A DNA stretch of 64,000 nucleotides from the NCBI GenBank assembly GCA_041687455.1, contig JAWLBY010000016.1:33798-97797 (forward strand), read 5' to 3'. The stretch's first letter is position 1. Each line of letters begins with the position of its first letter. Both the position numbers and the translations under genes were made by a program. This DNA comes from JAWLBY01 sp041687455. Its GTDB lineage: Bacteria; Pseudomonadota; Gammaproteobacteria; Xanthomonadales; Xanthomonadaceae. Positions 34,161 to 43,795 of this stretch are shown here, in pieces. The notes beneath the pieces are model-generated. The model searched no databases. It worked only from the letters and a program-made list of their open reading frames with translations, and was not told where the DNA came from.

Positions 34161-35225
34161 ATGCTGTCCTGCGATTGCTCTCTCTCCCGTCGTGGTCCGA
34201 TGTTGTCGCTGCTGCTGGCCGTCGCCGCCGCATCGCCCGGTGCGGTCGACGCGGCGACCCATTGCGTCGACAACGCCGTCGACCTGCAGGCGGCATTGAC
34301 AGCCGCGACGAACAACGGCGAGGACGATCTGATCCAGCTCGTGATCGGCGTCTATCAGCCGCAGGCGCGGCTGTTCTACGCCGCGACAGAACATTTCGAC
34401 CTGACCGTCGAAGGTGGCTACACGGAAGGCTGCGCCGAGCGGCTCGACGATCCGCGGCTCACCGAGATCGACGGCACGCTCAGTACCGACGGCATCGTCG
34501 GCTGGCATCCGCTCGGAAGCACGGCGGACCTGACCGTGCGCGGCCTCAGCTTCACCAGCGGCAGTGTCGGCAACAAGTACGCCGTCAAGTTCGGCAGCTC
34601 TTACTCGAACTGGGCCGGAAACCTGCTGGTCGATAACATCATCGTGCATGACATCGCCGTGACCGGAGATTGCCCGATCGTCGGATTCGAAGGCGGGACC
34701 GGCTCGGTGCTGGTGCGCAACAGTGTGTTCATCGGCAATCGGGGCGGGATCAACTGTCCGCCGATCCAGGCGCAGAGTCGCAACACGGTCGACGAGCCGG
34801 CCGGCGTGTGGTCGGGCAACACATTGGTCGGCAACTCGCTCCAGCCGGGAAACATGGATCCCAATCTGGCCGGCGCCTTGATCATCCAGGGCGGACGCTG
34901 GGTGTTGGTCAACAACATCTTCTGGGGCAACGACAGCGCCGACCTCGTCGGCAACGCGACGGTGACGTTGTTGTCGAACGACATCGGCGTGCATCTCCTG
35001 TCGCGCGCGACCGATGCCGGCGGCAACCTGTCGATCGATCCGGGCTTCGATGACGCGCCGCGCCTGCGCTCGAACTCACCGCTGGTCGACATCGGAGAAC
35101 CGGCGCCGCACGGCGGCAGCGGCGGCGTCGATGCGTTCGGCCAGGCTCGGCTGTCGGGACCGACGGTCGACATCGGCGCTTATGAGTATCCGCGGGTGTT
35201 CGCCGACGGATTCGACGCCGAATGA
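34161..35225 (+). CDS. secreted right-handed beta-helix protein with FxxGFD tail
   Basis: 354 residues. Signal peptide with a long n-region (SRRGPMLSLLLAVAAASPGAVDA). The N-terminal CVDNAVDLQAALTAATNNGEDDLIQL and the repeats rich in N and G (LVDNIIVHDIAV, LVRNSVFIGN, NTLVGNSL, LVNNIFWGNDSADLVGN) resemble the parallel beta-helix of choice-of-anchor Q proteins, as does SPLVDIGEPAP...DIGAYEYP near the end. The C-terminus is YPRVFADGFDAE, one of four such tails in this window. ATG 34161 has AGGAAG upstream. Probably exported or surface-exposed; ligand unknown. Confidence 0.75.
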   Translation: MLSCDCSLSRRGPMLSLLLAVAAASPGAVDAATHCVDNAVDLQAALTAATNNGEDDLIQLVIGVYQPQARLFYAATEHFDLTVEGGYTEGCAERLDDPRLTEIDGTLSTDGIVGWHPLGSTADLTVRGLSFTSGSVGNKYAVKFGSSYSNWAGNLLVDNIIVHDIAVTGDCPIVGFEGGTGSVLVRNSVFIGNRGGINCPPIQAQSRNTVDEPAGVWSGNTLVGNSLQPGNMDPNLAGALIIQGGRWVLVNNIFWGNDSADLVGNATVTLLSNDIGVHLLSRATDAGGNLSIDPGFDDAPRLRSNSPLVDIGEPAPHGGSGGVDAFGQARLSGPTVDIGAYEYPRVFADGFDAE

Positions 35226-35330
35226 GCCGCGTGCGGCGCCGATGATGCGATAACGCACGGCAGAGATCGGCGCGGCGTCGGTGATCGCGCGGCGGTCCGG
35301 CGAGCGGCGCCGGAACCGCCGGTGCTTCGA

Positions 35331-36737
35331 TCACAGCACCCGCATGAATGCCACCAGGTCGGCCTTTTCCTGCTCGCTGAGCTGCGTGCCGAGCACGATG
35401 TTGAAGAACTCGACGGTGTCCTCGAGCGTCAGCAGCCGGCCGTCGTGCAGATACGGCGGGGTGTCGCGGATGCCGCGCAGCGGAAATGACTTGATCGGCC
35501 CTTCGGCATCGGCGCGTCGACCGTTGATCATCCTCGCCTCGAAGAACCGATGCACCTTCAGATCGTGCATCGTGTTGTCGGTGTAGTGCGGCGGCGAGTG
35601 GCATTCGACGCAGCGTCCCTTGCCGAAGAACACCGCTTCGCCACGGCGCTCCGCGTCGGTTGCAGCGCTCTGGATCAGCCGACCGAACAGATCGAGCTTC
35701 GGTGCCGGCGGAAAATCCAGCAGTGCCTGGAACTCGCCCATGAAATGCACCGCACTGCCGCGTTCGAGCACGTTCACGCCCTTCTTTGCGGCAAGGACGA
35801 TGTCGCCGTCGAAATAGGCGGCACGCTGCTCGAACTCGGTGAAATCCTCGACCGTCTTCAGCGCGCGCTGTGACCCGAACAGTCGCTGGACATTGACGCC
35901 ACGCAGCGTCGGCGTGTCGATCCGGCGGCGGAACTCCTGCGGACGGATGTCACCGACCAGATGGGTCGCGCCATTGGTGTTGCCGTTGGTGTGGCAGTCG
36001 AAGCACGTCACGCCGTGGCTCGGCTCGCTCGATCGGCGGTCGGACGTCGCATTGAATTGCTGCTGCGGAAACGGCGTCAGCAGCAGGCGCAAGCCTTCGA
36101 GTTGTTTCGGGTTGAGGATGCCGTTGAACAGCTCGAAGAAATTCCTGATCGTCACGACCTGACCGCGGCTGACGTCGCCGAGATCCGGTCGGGTGGTCAG
36201 GAAGATCGGCGACGGGTGCTCCGGCAGGAAATGGTCCGGCAGGTCGAAATCGAGGTCGAAGCGGCTCAGGTCGCGCTGCTCGGCCTGCTGGATCGCATCG
36301 ATGTGGAACTGCGGGAAGACCATGCCGCCTTCCGGATGGTTCGGATGCGGCAGCGGCAGGAAGCCGGCCGGGAACAGATTGCGGGCGCGGATCTGCTCGG
36401 GCGACATCGCGCCGAGCTGTTGCCACGTCACGCCGTCGGGCAGTCGCACGCGAACTCCGGCCTGCACCGGCTTGCCGCGCGACATCGTCGCGCCGCGCGC
36501 CGGCCGGTTCGACAGATCGTAGCGCTGCTCCAGCAGTTGCCGTTGGCGCTGCATCACCTCCGGCCGGGCGGACTCCATCCGCGATTTCATGTCCTGAAAC
36601 GTTTCGTGCATCACCACCGGCGAGTAGCTGTCCGGCGGCGAGCGAGCGGGCTCGGCAGCGAATGCGCTGACGCCCAGGCCGATCGAGATTGCACATGCCA
36701 GCAGCGACTGCGGCATGGCTCCATGCACACTGCGCAT
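35331..36737 (-). CDS. di-haem cytochrome c peroxidase/MauG-like exported protein
   Basis: 468 residues with a signal peptide (QSLLACAISIGLGVSAFAAEP). Two haem c motifs, CFDCH (HGVTCFDCHTNGNTNG) and CVECH (GKGRCVECHSPPHYTDN), are separated by about 135 residues. Near the C-terminus FPLRGIRDTPPYLHDGRLLTLEDTVEFFN is the conserved distal block of the CcpA/MauG family, followed by LSEQEKADLVAFMRVL. ATG 36737 has a GGGAGGTG ribosome-binding site five bases upstream. It is periplasmic; peroxidase or oxidase activity is inferred. Confidence 0.88.
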   Translation of the reverse strand: MRSVHGAMPQSLLACAISIGLGVSAFAAEPARSPPDSYSPVVMHETFQDMKSRMESARPEVMQRQRQLLEQRYDLSNRPARGATMSRGKPVQAGVRVRLPDGVTWQQLGAMSPEQIRARNLFPAGFLPLPHPNHPEGGMVFPQFHIDAIQQAEQRDLSRFDLDFDLPDHFLPEHPSPIFLTTRPDLGDVSRGQVVTIRNFFELFNGILNPKQLEGLRLLLTPFPQQQFNATSDRRSSEPSHGVTCFDCHTNGNTNGATHLVGDIRPQEFRRRIDTPTLRGVNVQRLFGSQRALKTVEDFTEFEQRAAYFDGDIVLAAKKGVNVLERGSAVHFMGEFQALLDFPPAPKLDLFGRLIQSAATDAERRGEAVFFGKGRCVECHSPPHYTDNTMHDLKVHRFFEARMINGRRADAEGPIKSFPLRGIRDTPPYLHDGRLLTLEDTVEFFNIVLGTQLSEQEKADLVAFMRVL

Positions 36738-36920
36738 CTTGCACCTCCCGTTGATCGAGCTTCGTCGGGGCACGGCGGTGCCCGTCCGCCAGCGTGCGCC
36801 CGAGTCACGGTGGCGGCAACGGCCGATCCGCAGTCGTTCAGTGCCGATGAGACAAGCAGTGTGTCGCCGTTCATCCCTGACGCCCGGGAAGCGACCGATG
36901 CGTTGGCGGGGGCAGCAATG

Positions 36921-38054
36921 TCAGCCGCTGAGGTCGATGGTCCGCCGCTCGCGCGAAGCCTGCATGATCGCCTCCATCATGCGCAGGTCGTCGATGCCTT
37001 GTTGCGGCGGTACCGGCAGCTCGGCGCGGCCGAGGCAGGCCTCGGCGAACGCGTCGTACATGCGCGGCAGTTGGTTGACCGGAGCGAACAGCGGTTCCTC
37101 GATCCGGTTCGGTGCATCGGCGCCGATCCGCATCCGCTCGCCGATGCCGGGCGTCGCCGGGTCGAGTTCGACCCAGGCGGTGGCGAAACCAGCACGCACG
37201 CGGTTCTGCAGCCGGTAGCGCCAGCTCGCCGATCCGGTCGCGAGCACGCCGCCATCGAACTCCGCAGTCCAGCTCAGGTCGGACTCGACGCGGGCGAATC
37301 TCGGGTCGTCGGCGTGATGCGCGATCGCGCTGACCCGGCGCGGCAGTCCGCCGCCGATCCAGCGCTGCAGTTGCACGCTGTAGATGCCGATGTCCGGCAG
37401 ACAGCCGCCGCCAGACAGCGCCGGATCGAAGCGCCAGTTGTCCTCTGGCTGACTGATCGCGAAGCCCTTGTGGGCGTCGATCGATACCAGCCTGCCGTGC
37501 TTGGCGTCGCGGGCGCGGCGGCACAGGTCCTGTACCGGATCGGAAAACCATGCGCGGTACGCCGGCATCAGCAGGCGTCCGGCGGCGCTCGCTGCCGCCA
37601 GCATCCGCTCGGCATCGCCGACGCTGCCGGCGAGCGGTTTCTCGCTCAACACGTGCTTGCCGGCGGCAAACCCGCGCAACGCGTGCGCGGCGTGCAAGCC
37701 GACCGGCAGGCACAGATGCAGCGCGTCGACACGCTCGTCGCTCGCCAGCCGCGAGTAGTCGTCGTAGCCGTAGATGGCGTCGTCGGCAATGCCGTAACGC
37801 GCGGCCCACTCGCGGGCCTTGTCCGGCGAACCACTGACCAGCGCGACAGGGTAGGCAACCCGTGCCTGGGCGAGTTGTTCCAATGCGTAGCGTGCGTAGC
37901 TGCCGAGGCCGACGACAGCGATGCCGACGCGGCCGTTGCGGCGCGAGTTCCCGCCGGCGTTCGCGCCAGCGAGCGTGGGTGCCGCGGAACCGACTGCCGC
38001 CGCCGCGGCGAGTCCAGCCAGCGCCCGGCGCCGGCCCTGATCGATGCCGGACAT
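36921..38054 (-). CDS. Gfo/Idh/MocA family oxidoreductase, probably Tat-exported
   Basis: 377 residues. Twin-arginine-like signal: GRRRALAGLAAAAAVGSAAPTLAGANA. Rossmann motif VGIAVVGLGSYARYALEQL, then ALHLCLPVGLHAAHALRGFAAGKHVLSEKPLAGSVGDAE with the family EKP lysine, and GGGCLPDIGIYSVQLQRWIGG, the D-x3-Y/H catalytic-type segment. Resembles glucose-fructose-oxidoreductase-like secreted members that carry tightly bound NADP. It is divergent from the secreted protein gene at 38360. Confidence 0.87.
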   Translation of the reverse strand: MSGIDQGRRRALAGLAAAAAVGSAAPTLAGANAGGNSRRNGRVGIAVVGLGSYARYALEQLAQARVAYPVALVSGSPDKAREWAARYGIADDAIYGYDDYSRLASDERVDALHLCLPVGLHAAHALRGFAAGKHVLSEKPLAGSVGDAERMLAAASAAGRLLMPAYRAWFSDPVQDLCRRARDAKHGRLVSIDAHKGFAISQPEDNWRFDPALSGGGCLPDIGIYSVQLQRWIGGGLPRRVSAIAHHADDPRFARVESDLSWTAEFDGGVLATGSASWRYRLQNRVRAGFATAWVELDPATPGIGERMRIGADAPNRIEEPLFAPVNQLPRMYDAFAEACLGRAELPVPPQQGIDDLRMMEAIMQASRERRTIDLSG

Positions 38055-38359
38055 GTCGTCGCTCCGGATTGCGGGATCACGCAATGCTAACGATGAATGT
38101 CGAATGCGGTCGCGGCGATGCGCCGGAACGTGTGGAATGCCGGGCCGGCTGCACGCCGGCAGCGTCGTCCGCGGTCGTCCGTTCCAATGTCCGCGGACAG
38201 GCGCCGTCGACTTTGCCACTTCGCTCCGGCGCGCCGTTCGCTCCGTTCGTCGTGCCGCGTCGTCATCGGTGGCATTGGCATGGCCATTGCCGGCTGTTCG
38301 GCGTGCTTGCCGACGTGCAGCATCCGATGGTTCCGTGAATAACCCTGCAAGGAGTGTCC
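38055..38359. other. divergent spacer without a recognisable feature
   Basis: About 300 bases between the oxidoreductase gene and the secreted DUF1349-like gene. Open frames here look random. The promoters of both genes should lie here, but I cannot point to convincing hexamers. Confidence 0.4.
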
Positions 38360-39226
38360 ATGCGTCATCTGACCCTGCTGCTCGCGATGGCCGCCTGTTC
38401 GGCTTCGGCCAACGACCTCGCCCGATTCGACGATGAGTTCGAACGTCGCGATTCGCTCGGCGACTGGGAAGTGTTCCACGCGAAGTTCGGCTGGCCGGAC
38501 AAGATCCGCGCGCTCGATGTCGGCCATACCACCGACGGTTCGCTGCACCTGCAGCCGTACCATTCGGCCTGGGTGCGCGACCTCAACGCGCCGTACCTGT
38601 ATCGCACGCTGTCGGGCGACTTCGACGTCCGCGCACGGGTCCGCGTGCGTGGCGATCACAGCGACATTCCGGGCGGCACCTGGTCGCTCGGCGGTCTGAT
38701 GGCGCGCGTCCCGAACGGCGCAAGTTCGGAGACGTGGCAGCCGCGGCGTGAGAACTGGCACTTCATCACCACCGGCGTCGGCATGCAGCGCGGCGAGACG
38801 ATGACCGAGACCAAGGCGACCTTCAACAGCTACTCGTCGCTGAAACTGCGCCCGTTTTCGAGCGGCTGGGTCGAGCTGCGGCTGGTCCGGGTCGGCATGG
38901 CGCTGGTCGCCCTGGCCCGCAGTGACGAATCGCAGCCGTGGCAGGTGCGCGATCGCTGGTACCGGATGGAAAGCAACCCGCAGATGCAGGTCGGCCTGAT
39001 CGCCTACACGACCAGCGACGACGTGCCGCCATCACGCGAGGATCCCGAACGCATCAACCGCACGCTGCTGCAGGACGCGCGCACCGATATGACGTTCGAA
39101 GTCGACTGGATCCGTTTCAGTCGGCCGCAGATAGCCGCCGCCGACTGGTACGGGGAAGTCAGCGGCAATCCGCTCGCCGATCCGAACCTGTCCGAGCAGG
39201 CCATGCTGGAGCTGATCGGCGGCTGA
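38360..39226 (+). CDS. secreted jelly-roll protein, DUF1349-like
   Basis: 288 residues with a signal peptide (RHLTLLLAMAACSASA; a cysteine near the cleavage site makes a lipoprotein possible). The body resembles DUF1349/concanavalin-like domains: FDDEFERRDSLGDWEVFH at the start, LYRTLSGDFDVRARVRVRGDH, GTWSLGGLMARVPN, WVELRLVRVGMALVALARSDESQPWQVRDRW, and VGLIAYTTSDD. AAGGAG lies just upstream of ATG 38360. Possibly carbohydrate-binding; no catalytic residues are assigned. Confidence 0.7.
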   Translation: MRHLTLLLAMAACSASANDLARFDDEFERRDSLGDWEVFHAKFGWPDKIRALDVGHTTDGSLHLQPYHSAWVRDLNAPYLYRTLSGDFDVRARVRVRGDHSDIPGGTWSLGGLMARVPNGASSETWQPRRENWHFITTGVGMQRGETMTETKATFNSYSSLKLRPFSSGWVELRLVRVGMALVALARSDESQPWQVRDRWYRMESNPQMQVGLIAYTTSDDVPPSREDPERINRTLLQDARTDMTFEVDWIRFSRPQIAAADWYGEVSGNPLADPNLSEQAMLELIGG

Positions 39227-39572
39227 GACGGCCGGAGCATTCGCTCGTTTGCAGCGAGCGATCCGATGGCGCTCCCGGAAATGGCGCGCCGCTCGATGAC
39301 GGTAACGGGTTTCCCGTTGCCGTCGGCAGCAGCGGAACCGGGAAGGCTGCAGCACCGAGACACTCTCGTCCCGACCTCAACCGGCAGCATGTCGTCCGAC
39401 AAAGGTCCGCGTGCAGTATCTGGACCGGACGAGTGCCTCGCTGCCGGGGCGCCCCGAGGCATCACGGGCTCGACATCTCTCGCGATGACGCGATTTCGCT
39501 CCGGACTGCGTTAGTGGATGTGCCGGGACAGAACACCTGCGTCGTCGGAAAGCGCTTACCGAGAGATATGCA

Positions 39573-40811
39573 ATGACAAACTTGAACGCTGCACTCGACT
39601 GGCTGCGCCGTATCGGCTCAGCCGCCGCCATCGCACTCGCATGCTCCACGATGGTCTGGGCCCAGCAGCCCGACCCCGCGCCGGATCTCGGGCTGCAGCG
39701 TCCGGACGGTGCCGCTGGACTGGCCTCTGGCGTGGTGCACGCTCTGGCCCGTCAGCCCGACGGCAAGCTTCTGGTCGCCGGCGAATTCACCCAGACCCGC
39801 GACGGTACCGTTCGCACGCACCTGCTTCGCCTGAATGGTGATGGGTCGCTGGACGAGGGTTTTTCGGTCGAAGTCACCTCGGCGAGCCGGGCACAGGTGC
39901 GCGCCATCGCGGTCGACGCCGAGGGCATCTTCATCGGCGGCGCATTCACCCACGTCGGCGGAGTGCCGCGAAACGGTGTCGCGAAGATCGGCTTCGACGG
40001 TCAGACGGCCAATTGGTCGCCGGCACTCGGCTCCGGCAATGATGTATTTGCGCTGGCGATCGATGCATCCCACGTCTATGTCGGAGGCGATATCGTCACC
40101 GCGGACGCCTTCGGTCTCGCTCGCCTGTCACGCGCCAACGGAGATTTCGATCCTGCATTCTACGCACCGGCCCAGATCTTCTCGGCAACCACGCCGAGTG
40201 CAGGCAACCGGGGTCGTGTAACCGTTCTCCTCAGAACCGACCACGATCTCATCGTCGGCGGTTACTTTCGCCAGATCGCCGGCGTCGAGCGCTACAGCGT
40301 GGCAAGGCTCTCGACCACTACACCAGTGACGGTTGGCGAGTACCGCGCGCCGATCGGCTCCGGTGCGCTCGACGTGGTCGCGTTCGCTCTCGATGAAGCT
40401 GCCAACACGCTGTATGTCGGCGGCGAGTTCTTCAGTACCGGCGTGCAAGACCATCTGGTCCGGACCGACGCGACCACCGGTGCACTCGACGCCGAGTGGA
40501 TCCCGCAACCTTCCGGCAAGGTGCACGCGCTCGCTCTGGCAGGTAGCCATCTCTATGTCGGCGGAATCCTCGAGTCCGAGACTCAGCAGCACCTGATGCG
40601 TGTCGCCGTTGCCTCTCCGGGCGCGATGGACCCGGATTGGCAACCGCTGCCAGACAATCCTGTCAACGCGCTTCTGTACGAATCCGGTACTTCACGGCTG
40701 TATGTCGGCGGAGCCTTTTTCGAACTCGGCTTCGATGCTCGTCACGGCCTTGCCCGTTATTCAATGCGCGAACGTACGATTTTCCGTGACGGATTCGAGG
40801 CCACAAAATAG
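39573..40811 (+). CDS. secreted beta-propeller protein (delta-60 / DUF5122-like repeats) with FxxGFE tail
   Basis: 412 residues. Signal peptide IGSAAAIALACSTMVWAQQ. The body carries about eight repeats with the phrase (V/L)YVGGxF or (I)FIGGAF: LLVAGEFTQ, IFIGGAFTHVGG, VYVGGDIVT, LIVGGYFRQIAG, LYVGGEFFSTG, LYVGGILES and LYVGGAFFELG, typical of delta-60/DUF5122 propeller blades. The C-terminus is ERTIFRDGFEATK, the tail shared with three other exported proteins here. Function unknown. The 346 bases before it (39227-39572) show nothing recognisable. Confidence 0.8.
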   Translation: MTNLNAALDWLRRIGSAAAIALACSTMVWAQQPDPAPDLGLQRPDGAAGLASGVVHALARQPDGKLLVAGEFTQTRDGTVRTHLLRLNGDGSLDEGFSVEVTSASRAQVRAIAVDAEGIFIGGAFTHVGGVPRNGVAKIGFDGQTANWSPALGSGNDVFALAIDASHVYVGGDIVTADAFGLARLSRANGDFDPAFYAPAQIFSATTPSAGNRGRVTVLLRTDHDLIVGGYFRQIAGVERYSVARLSTTTPVTVGEYRAPIGSGALDVVAFALDEAANTLYVGGEFFSTGVQDHLVRTDATTGALDAEWIPQPSGKVHALALAGSHLYVGGILESETQQHLMRVAVASPGAMDPDWQPLPDNPVNALLYESGTSRLYVGGAFFELGFDARHGLARYSMRERTIFRDGFEATK

Positions 40812-41002
40812 AGCGCGTCTGCGCCGGACATCCATTACAAGAAAAAAATGACGTGCGCATCGTGCTGTTCGTCTCCAGCGACAGCGCGATGCAGCTCCGA
40901 CCGGGGGAGATGCGGACGAAAGGATGTCGCCGATCTCGCGCACGCTGGCCTCGGGTGCTGCGGTTCGCGTTCGGTTGTGGTTTGGCGTGCGGTTTGGCTG
41001 TT

Positions 41003-43795
41003 CTAGCGGCCGGTGGCTGCCGTATCGCAGTGCGCGCATGATTTCGGAGGTACCTGCCTGGACGTGCGCCGGATTTCCGAGAGTCGTTTTGCCTGTGGCG
41101 ACTCGGGCGGCATGCCTGCAAATGCCCCGTCAGCAAGGTCGAGCCAATGCGCAGCCCGACTCTTGCGTGAGGCGGCAAGCTCAAGCTCGGTCAGATCGAG
41201 AGCGATTCCACCGGCCGTCAGTGAGCGAGCGCGCTCTCTTCTTGCGACGATATCGTAGGCCGTCTCGAGCGCGGTGCGCGCCTTCTCGTAGTCTCCGGCC
41301 GCAAAATAGATCAACCCGCGCGTTTGCAGAGGCACTTCCCATTCGGTGCACTCACTGTTGGGCAACTTCGGCCGCTCGGCAAGATCATCGAGCAATTCAA
41401 GGGATTCTTCTGGCATTCCGAGTCTCCTGAACCACTCCGCCTTGTTTGCGAGCTGCAGACAGATCACACGATTGAAGGCAGGTCCATCATCGGGAATGTG
41501 AAAATCAAGATACTCCCGCGCATCCTGGTACCGGCCGACATTCGTAAGCATTCGGCCGAAGTTCAGTTTCAGTCGTGCCAGCGATGGCCCCTGATTGGCA
41601 GAGTGTGGTTCCAAGATTTGTATCGCATGAAGCAGCATGGATTCCGCTGCCGCATGGTCTCCCTGCAGTTGCTTCAACCAGGAAAGATTGTTGGCTAAAA
41701 TGGCGATATTGGGGTCGTCGTTTGCGAGGGTCGACTCGGCGATCGAATAGGCCTTTTCAAAATGTTCAATGCTTTCACTCGCGCGGCCTTGGGAGAGGTA
41801 AACCCGTCCAAGAGAGTTATGCACGCTCATGGTCATTGCGCTTTCAGGTCCGAAAGCTGCGTGATGCGCGTCGAGCATTGTTCGGAGTGTTCGTTCAGCG
41901 GAATCAAGATCGCCCGAGGTGCGCTGCAATTCGGCGAGAAAACCAAGTGCTGAAAGAAGCTTCGGTGAGTCCTCTTTGTGGTGGCGGCGCATTGTATCTA
42001 TGGCCTGATTCATCAGCGGCACCGCCCTGCCAAGTTGGCCTGATTCGCGCAGCAGATCAGCCAGCAAGACTTGGGCTTCCGCCGCCTCGGCGGGCTGGTC
42101 GGGGAATGCCTTCTTCCGCTCCGTAACAGCTCGTTGGAGCAACGCCTCCGCCATTTCAAGCTTGCCCTGCCGCTGAATCGTCAGGCCGAGCATTGGAAGA
42201 AGACGGGCCATTTCGCCGGCGAGCCTGTTTTCCTCTGCAATCTCAATTCCTTCGCGGTAGGCTTCCTCTGCCAATCCGAGCAAACCGCGACCTTCGAACG
42301 ACATGCCAAGCTGCTCTAACAAGCGTATTCGTTCAGCCGAGTGAATTTGGCCATGGCTCAATACCATGGCGTCGCGGAGTATCACTGACGCACGGAGCGG
42401 CTCTCCGAGTTTATTGTACAGCTCGCCTACTGTTCCCATCAGTCGGACCCGCTCGCGTGGGGACAAGTCGGTACTCTGCCTGAGTTTCTCTGTCCCGAGA
42501 TCGACCAGTTGTGAGGGTGTTAGGGCTTTGCGCCCGGCGCCACGAGCCGGGTCAGCGAGTTCGAACAGGCCTAGTAGGAATTCGGATACGGCAAGTGCCG
42601 CCTTGGCCTCCTGCCTGGATCGCTCGCTCTCGGCGGCGAGCTGCCAGGCAAACAGTCCGATCACCATTGCAAACGCCAGAGTAGCGATTGACCCAAACGG
42701 GTGCCGTGCGACGTGCTTGAACGCCCGGTAGAAGTAGCTGTGCGAAGTCGCACGGGTTGGCAGGTTCGCGAGATAGCGCTCAATGTCTTCCGCAAATGCT
42801 TCTGCCGACTGGTACCGCCGTTCCGGATCCGGTGCCGTAGCTAGCATTACAATTGCGTCGAGGTCGCCTTTCAAGGTGGCTGCGCCACGTGTTCCGCCCA
42901 GCGCGCTGCTGGGCAAGTTTATTCTCCCCTCATTGTCGGCGGACGGAGCTTTGTCCGTCAGAAGTTCGAACATGAGTAAGCCTATCGCATAGACGTCGGT
43001 TGCGGTGCTCACAGGCTCGCCTCGTCTCTGCTCAGGGCTTGCGTAGCCCGGAGTGAACCATGGCTGTGTTTGTGTGCTGATTCCGATTATTGGGTCAAGA
43101 AGAGTTGAAATTCCGAAGTCGAGGAGGGCGATTCGACCATCCTCGCGAAGGAGCACGTTTTCCGGCTTAATGTCAAGGTGAACTACTAGCCTTTGATGGG
43201 CATAATGCACGGCGCGTGCGACGCTGGCCAGGATCCGAAGCCTTTCTTGGAGCGAAATCCGCTGCCGTGAGCAAGCTCTCGTGATGATTTCCCCTTGAAC
43301 GTACTCCATCACCAGATACGGCTGCCCACTTGGAGTTTCACCGCCATCGAGCAACCTGGCGATTGCAGGGTGGTCGAAACTTGCGAGGATCTGCCGCTCA
43401 CGCCGTAACTGCCGCGCCGAAACTGCTCCAGCGAAGCCTTTAATGAACTTAATTGCAACTCGCTGCTCGAACTGTTGGTCGATGCGTTCCGCGACGAAAA
43501 CAATACTCGATCCACCGCTTCCGATTTCTCGAAGCAGCTTGTATTTTCCTATGCACTGCCCCTCGTGCGGGATCTCGAGCGCAGTTTCTACTGCTTCGAC
43601 AAACATCCGTGTCAGATGTTTACTGGTTTCGTCCGAATCTGCGTCGGCATCGAGGAGTGCGTGGAGCTTCGCTAGCTCTTCCTTGCTTATGTCTAAACGA
43701 TCAACCCATCGCTTGCGATCTGCCAAGTCGGCAATCGAAATTGCCTGCTCGAAAAGATCGTCGAGTCTCGACGCGGAATTGCCGAGATGACTCAT
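41003..43795 (-). CDS. membrane serine/threonine protein kinase with C-terminal TPRs
   Basis: 930 residues. N-terminal helical segment (1-80), Hanks-type kinase domain ~84-345: IGSGGSSIVFVAE (glycine loop), RVAIKFIKG (Lys), VVHLDIKPENVLL (catalytic loop, HLD instead of HRD), LLDFGISTLLD (DFG) and TPGYASPEQRRGE (APE-like). One membrane helix follows at ~375 (GSIATLAFAMVIGLFAWQLA), then tetratricopeptide-like repeats to the end (LYNKLGEPLRASVIL, AEEAYREGIEIAEENR, YEKARTALETAYDIV). Such kinases are usually paired with an ECF sigma factor of the TIGR02999 type; the only one here is 19 kb away (63145). Composition is less GC-rich than the left half of the window. Confidence 0.93.
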   Translation of the reverse strand: MSHLGNSASRLDDLFEQAISIADLADRKRWVDRLDISKEELAKLHALLDADADSDETSKHLTRMFVEAVETALEIPHEGQCIGKYKLLREIGSGGSSIVFVAERIDQQFEQRVAIKFIKGFAGAVSARQLRRERQILASFDHPAIARLLDGGETPSGQPYLVMEYVQGEIITRACSRQRISLQERLRILASVARAVHYAHQRLVVHLDIKPENVLLREDGRIALLDFGISTLLDPIIGISTQTQPWFTPGYASPEQRRGEPVSTATDVYAIGLLMFELLTDKAPSADNEGRINLPSSALGGTRGAATLKGDLDAIVMLATAPDPERRYQSAEAFAEDIERYLANLPTRATSHSYFYRAFKHVARHPFGSIATLAFAMVIGLFAWQLAAESERSRQEAKAALAVSEFLLGLFELADPARGAGRKALTPSQLVDLGTEKLRQSTDLSPRERVRLMGTVGELYNKLGEPLRASVILRDAMVLSHGQIHSAERIRLLEQLGMSFEGRGLLGLAEEAYREGIEIAEENRLAGEMARLLPMLGLTIQRQGKLEMAEALLQRAVTERKKAFPDQPAEAAEAQVLLADLLRESGQLGRAVPLMNQAIDTMRRHHKEDSPKLLSALGFLAELQRTSGDLDSAERTLRTMLDAHHAAFGPESAMTMSVHNSLGRVYLSQGRASESIEHFEKAYSIAESTLANDDPNIAILANNLSWLKQLQGDHAAAESMLLHAIQILEPHSANQGPSLARLKLNFGRMLTNVGRYQDAREYLDFHIPDDGPAFNRVICLQLANKAEWFRRLGMPEESLELLDDLAERPKLPNSECTEWEVPLQTRGLIYFAAGDYEKARTALETAYDIVARRERARSLTAGGIALDLTELELAASRKSRAAHWLDLADGAFAGMPPESPQAKRLSEIRRTSRQVPPKSCAHCDTAATGR

